A DNA stretch of 64,000 nucleotides from contig MU405221.1 of NCBI GenBank assembly GCA_022836615.1, positions 355,814 to 419,813 of the forward strand, given 5' to 3'. Position 1 is the first letter of the stretch; each line of letters starts with the position of its first letter. Below, piece after piece: positions 59,901-64,000 of the stretch. The notes beneath the pieces are model-generated. The model searched no databases. It was not told where the DNA came from and worked only from the letters and a program-made list of their open reading frames with translations. The DNA comes from Annulohypoxylon bovei var. microspora (lineage: Eukaryota; Ascomycota; Sordariomycetes; Xylariales; Hypoxylaceae). The translations under genes were made by a program, and so were the position numbers.

Positions 59901-60200
59901 AAACAGGCAACCAGTGCCTGCTCTGAGAAGCTAGCCGGCCATGTCCCGCGTAAGCCACAAGGGTATAAGAAATTCATCCTGTTTTTGTTTTTCCCGCTAA
60001 GCGCCAGTATGCCGTAATGAGAGCGGCTGTGAAGTATACATCTCAAAAATTCCAAACTTTTGAAATCCCTTGCCTCATATTTCGTCGGTGACAACGTGTC
60101 GTCCAGATTCTATAACCCATTCTATAAACCCCGTAGAAATACACATAGAAAAATGAAAAGTGAAGATTGTGAGATATGTGATATGTGATGTGTAGGTGGC
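56925..60200. other. Convergent intergenic region, 3.3 kb
   Basis: 3' flanks of the PH-LRR gene and the Ser-rich gene. The part from 57950 to 59800 is rich in ACATACATA/TACCTAGG type short repeats and homopurine runs (58310-58330, 59205-59275). A minus-strand 94-codon frame (59810-60094) lacks an ATG and is not called. No gene is recognised. Confidence 0.5.
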
Positions 60201-61515
60201 TTAGATGAAGTTGGCCATCCATCCCATATCACTGACTAGATCGTCTAGCCCAGCATCGACTCCCGGGCGATCGAGAGATACACCGCTATCTAGCCTAGTG
60301 ACTAGGTCTGGTGAGCCGATAGCTGCCGCTGGTATGCGGCTTGCATCCAAGAATTTCTCGTTTTGCGGCGTGGGTTGAGGTAGGATGTAACCGGTGATCG
60401 GCGAGTTGAGATGTTTCGGGATGATGCGGGTGCCCTCACTGCTTCGGCGAGTCTTCTGGACCACGAATGACTCATCCTCAGTAGGGAAGACGTCCTCACT
60501 GTCGTTGTCCGAGTCATCAAAGAAAGAGTACTGATTCAGGTCACGGGACTCGACCGATCGGGGGGATGTTGGAGAAGCCATGCTCGACGATGTGGTCGAA
60601 AATGAAAAATGAGACCGAGGGACATCCAACCCAATGGTGGCCATCCTAGGTAGGGCACCAATAGGCTTCGAAGCAATATCTTCGTCCTTGGCGTCCACAG
60701 GAATAACGATGGTCGTAGACTTGTTAGTGCCCGGATTGGCCGAAGACGATGATACACTTCGTTGAAATGGCGAGGGTGAAAGTACCGTGAATGGTGCGTT
60801 CTCGGATACGGCGGATGTCGCAAAGTTATCGTCGTCCTCGTTCTCCTCGATAATCTCATCTGGGATTAGTAGTCTTGGCGCCTGTTCCACAACAGCGGGC
60901 GATTGGGGTAGATCGTCAGATAGGAACCTTCGGAGAGATTCTGGTGACATATCGCGAGATCGAATGCTCCTCCCCGATGGCGTAGTGCTTCTTGGCTCGT
61001 CATAGCGCCTGCTTCGCCTACTTTCTTCACCATAGTGACACTCAACCTCGGTTTCACTACCAGCATCGCTATCCGGGCTATATCCCTTCTTCCGCCCTAG
61101 AAATCGTCGAGCAGCACTAGTCCAGCTAGGCGCAGGTGAGAGTGAACGGGCTGATCGTTTGTGTACAAGTGACATCGCTGGTTGAGGTGAAGATCCAACG
61201 CGAAGGTCTGGAAGGCTGGGTACTGGTGGTGCCGGTCTTGGAGTCATGAACCTATCCTTTGGCTCCATCGTTTTGTAGTCAGTGATTCTTAGAGAGTTCA
61301 TCGAAGCACTTCGTATTCTTGATAGACGCTCCGAAGGAATATCGAGAGTGTTGACAGTTTGACCAGGAAGATAAGGGCATGCATTTGTCGTGGGCATGGA
61401 AGGGTCATATGTCTCGGTTGAACCATCCAATTCATACTTTAAGCATATTAGCCAAAGATGAAATGTCTAGGACTCGAAATGATTAACTTACATAGTAGTA
61501 ATACGTCTGACCCAT
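60201..61515 (-). CDS. Unknown Ser-rich protein with poly-Tyr N-terminus
   Basis: Two exons, 61492-61515 and 60201-61436, with a 55-bp intron (GTAAGT; CTAAT branch point), give 419 aa. The first exon encodes only 8 residues (MGQTYYYY); the join adds a fifth Tyr and continues ELDGSTETYDP. A conserved-looking block CPYLPGQTVNTLDIPSERLSRIRSASM follows in two parts. The rest is low-complexity Ser/Pro/Arg with acidic patches (EEDDDN-like, DDSDNDSEDVF), many SP/TP sites and an ending SDMGWMANFI. No membrane helix, signal peptide or catalytic motif is present. The many SP sites suggest a phosphorylated regulatory protein. The role is unknown. It lies convergent to the PH-LRR gene. Confidence 0.75.
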
Positions 61516-64000
61516 CTTTAGTCCTCCACTTCGTTTTTTATGTGTGATTTGGTCACCGTCGCAGATGATGTTGTTAAAGGTATGGCAGCCTCGCCATTGG
61601 CTTCGAGCTCGTCTAGCGTCACGCTCCATAGTATGGTATTTCGAGAAGTTGTCCCACGATCCAAGAAGTCTGACTGACAATACCGAAGGGTGGGTTTGAC
61701 TGCATACGTGGTAAGCTTCCTTGTCGAGATCGAGTTCCACAGGTGGGTAGGGCGACCAGTAAATAATAAGTAAACGAAAGGGATGTGATGTGTGATGTGG
61801 TGACAACATGTACATACATATGTATGCCCGCCAGCTTGGAGACGCAACGGGTGACGAAAGCAGGGGTATGTAGAAATGAACCCACTACCTACAGATAGTA
61901 CTTTTGGAATGGAAGCATGGATGTGTAAGTGGATGTAAGCGGGCTAGGGTGACTGGATGACGGCTGTGGTGACTAGACTCTAGAGCACTTGCTTTTGGGA
62001 TGAAAAGGACATGGATCTGACAGGAACAGTGGCTGGCTGCTCGCTCTCCATGCTATGATGCCTGAAAATGATCCTCGTCCCCAGCTAGGTTACTAAGTAT
62101 GCTGGTATGTAGGTATGTATGTAGGTAGGCATGTATTCGGGGTACAAGATAGTATGTAAGCACTATGACAGGGCTGACAGGGAGGGCAACAGGGTGTGTG
62201 TGCAAATTCCACCCATCAGCCACTCTTCCACTTGTTGTTTGTTGGCAACTTGGGTCCTTTAGGTCCTTAGCAGTTTAGGCAATGTCTAACCTTTTCGCGT
62301 GGAACCCCTGCTCGGAGATGATGTGCTGGATTTGACAATCTTGGAATCCTGGCAGATCGGAAATTCTAGAATACCTGGCAATGGATGTTTTATGAGGTCT
62401 TATGCTGTGATACCTCAAAGTGCCGTTCCCGCTTAATGATTGATCGAATGTGGAAATACCCAGCTGCTAATTGCCGTGCCGATATAGAAATTTGTGAAAA
62501 GGAGCCAAAAAGAACATAAAGTGGGTGATATAGCGAGTGATGATGGCGATATAGACGGAAAACGACAGGGTAATTAAAAGAAAATCAAATGAAAGCGCCA
62601 GGCTGGCTGACTGGGTTATATAAAAAGAAGGTTGATATTGATATCGATATTATAGTGCAAGAAAAACTCACAGCATAAAAGTAAAGAGTGTCGTGGAGGG
62701 ATCCATGATGAATTGAAAAGTGGTATTGACGCAAGAGGCGGGATTGAATCGTTATTATATCGCTGATCTACTTCGTACACGGCAACAATACCTTCTGCCT
62801 GTAGTCAGGGAGATAATATAAATAACAATAATTGCCGCCGCCGCCTTCGTTCTTAAGTTAGAACCATGGATCGACTGAATGAAACAGTTGCCAACTCTGT
62901 TCGCAATGTTTCGACAGACGCAGGAACGCAGCAATCGTGCAATGCAACTCTTCGAGCTTGGGCGGATTGAGAGGAATTGACCAATAGTAATCGCCGCTGG
63001 GGGGTTCACGGAAGCGCCGTAAATCGTGTTTGCACAGCGAGCGGCGCTTAAAACAGGTCAAGCGAGATTTAGGATCCAAGGGTCTCAGGGTCCAAGGTCT
63101 AAGGTCTTAAGGTCGCGTATGAGAGAGACCACTTCTCTCACTCTGTCGGTAATAGCTATATGTAAGTAACTGTGCCGGTACTGATCTAGCAAATGGAGGG
63201 GTAGTATTCGACAAGGAGGAGTATGTAGAAGTTATAAGCAGATAAACGTCGAAGTCGAAGCTGAACGCCTCGGATCTAACGGTTTCTAACGGTTCTAACT
63301 TGTAAGAAGGAGGTGTCGGTGCTAGAAAGCTTCAGGTAAAGTCTGAAAATAGGGGGCCCGAAAGGCTGAAACCCGATCACGATAATTTAGCTTCTAGCTC
63401 GAGGCGTAATTCTAGACCTAAAACCAGACGAAGTTGCGGGAGAGGCTGCATTGATAGTAGATCAGACTCGATATTCCCTTTTCGCCTTTTTCGTCTTTTT
63501 CGTCAAGGTTGAATGTGGGCCTTGTTTGAGGAGATGCGGCTTAGGACGAGATGAGAGGCTAAGCAACGGTATAGTCTCATGCTCTACGGACTCCATGATG
63601 CACATCAATCTTGATTACGTGAAGACTATTCGGTCTGAACAAGATCACTGGATATCCGGGAGGGATACAATGTGTATTGAAGGGGTCAAGGGGGAGAAGG
63701 AGATGACGACAGTTTGACGGGATCATAGAAAGCTGATCTTCCCCGACAAAGGGCATTAATTGAGACGAAAGGGGAAAAGAGTATCCCTGAAACTCGATAT
63801 CATTGGTCAACTTAGTATAATAGATTCATGTACTATGTATATACTATACCTAGCTGAATATCCGCATGCGACTTAGGTCCATACTATTACATGTAGGTAT
63901 GTATGTACTTGTCAGGCTTTGAATCAGCCGACTTTTTACCGGAGCTTCGCACCTGAAGTCAGGGACTTTTAAAAAGAATCGTACTTTTAAAAAGAAATCT
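61516..64000. other. Upstream region of the Ser-rich gene to the window edge
   Basis: Promoter and probable leader of the Ser-rich gene. GTATGTAGGTATGTATG-like simple sequence at 62101-62135 and many short repeats. Short open frames lack support. The window ends inside non-coding sequence. Confidence 0.5.

Noticed and set aside
59810..60094. 94-codon minus-strand frame downstream of the Ser-rich gene
   Set aside because: Starts with a non-ATG codon and lies in the 3' flank; no domain.

Overview
This window is nuclear DNA of a filamentous ascomycete (Pezizomycotina; Sordariomycetes is my inference). The genes carry several introns, mostly 47-98 bp, with GTAAGT/GTATGT-type donors, CTAAC-like branch points close to the acceptor, and long AT-rich intergenic stretches. 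The encoded proteins (Rco1, Vps18, Snx41, Cdc9, Htd2, Ste11, a V-ATPase proteolipid, a yapsin-like GPI protease, a LaeA-type methyltransferase) form a typical mould repertoire. There is one intron-bearing tRNA-His. I saw no transposon, CRISPR array, or PKS/NRPS gene.

Layout. 1-2414 (+): 3' part of an Rco1-like double-PHD subunit of the Rpd3S deacetylase. 5565-9161 (-): RRM+PUF RNA-binding protein. 12773-12856 (-): tRNA-His(GUG). 14792-17813 (-): Vps18 with a C-terminal RING. 18754-20344 (-): LaeA-like methyltransferase. 22254-23692 (-): NDP-glucose 4,6-dehydratase. 26565-27896 (+): nucleotide-sugar/triose-phosphate-type transporter. 30352-32528 (+): PX-BAR sorting nexin Snx41/Atg20. 32967-33933 (-): V-ATPase proteolipid. 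36018-37507 (+): GPI-anchored aspartic protease. 38462-39193 (-): unknown Cys-rich-tail protein. 40500-43352 (-): DNA ligase I. 43826-45051 (+): mitochondrial hydroxyacyl-thioester dehydratase. 45939-48766 (-): Ste11 MAPKKK. 53462-56924 (+): PH-like plus leucine-rich-repeat protein. 60201-61515 (-): unknown Ser-rich protein.

Most genes are unrelated housekeeping or signalling loci. Two pairings may be meaningful: the 4,6-dehydratase and the sugar-nucleotide transporter are divergently arranged around 2.9 kb, a possible UDP-deoxysugar (rhamnose-type) supply-and-transport pair; and DNA ligase I shares a 473-bp divergent promoter, containing four CGCG cores, with the mitochondrial dehydratase. 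Endosomal and vacuolar functions also recur (Vps18, Snx41, V-ATPase proteolipid, protease), but they are spread out and I do not claim a cluster.

The best leads for novelty are the Cys-tail protein, the PH-LRR protein, the poly-Tyr/Ser-rich protein, a protein-like frame interrupted by one TAA near 35.5 kb, and recurrent TACCTAGGTA palindromes confined to spacers. Exon borders were derived by hand from splice signals and frame continuity. Genes are given as one entry each, with exon coordinates in the evidence.
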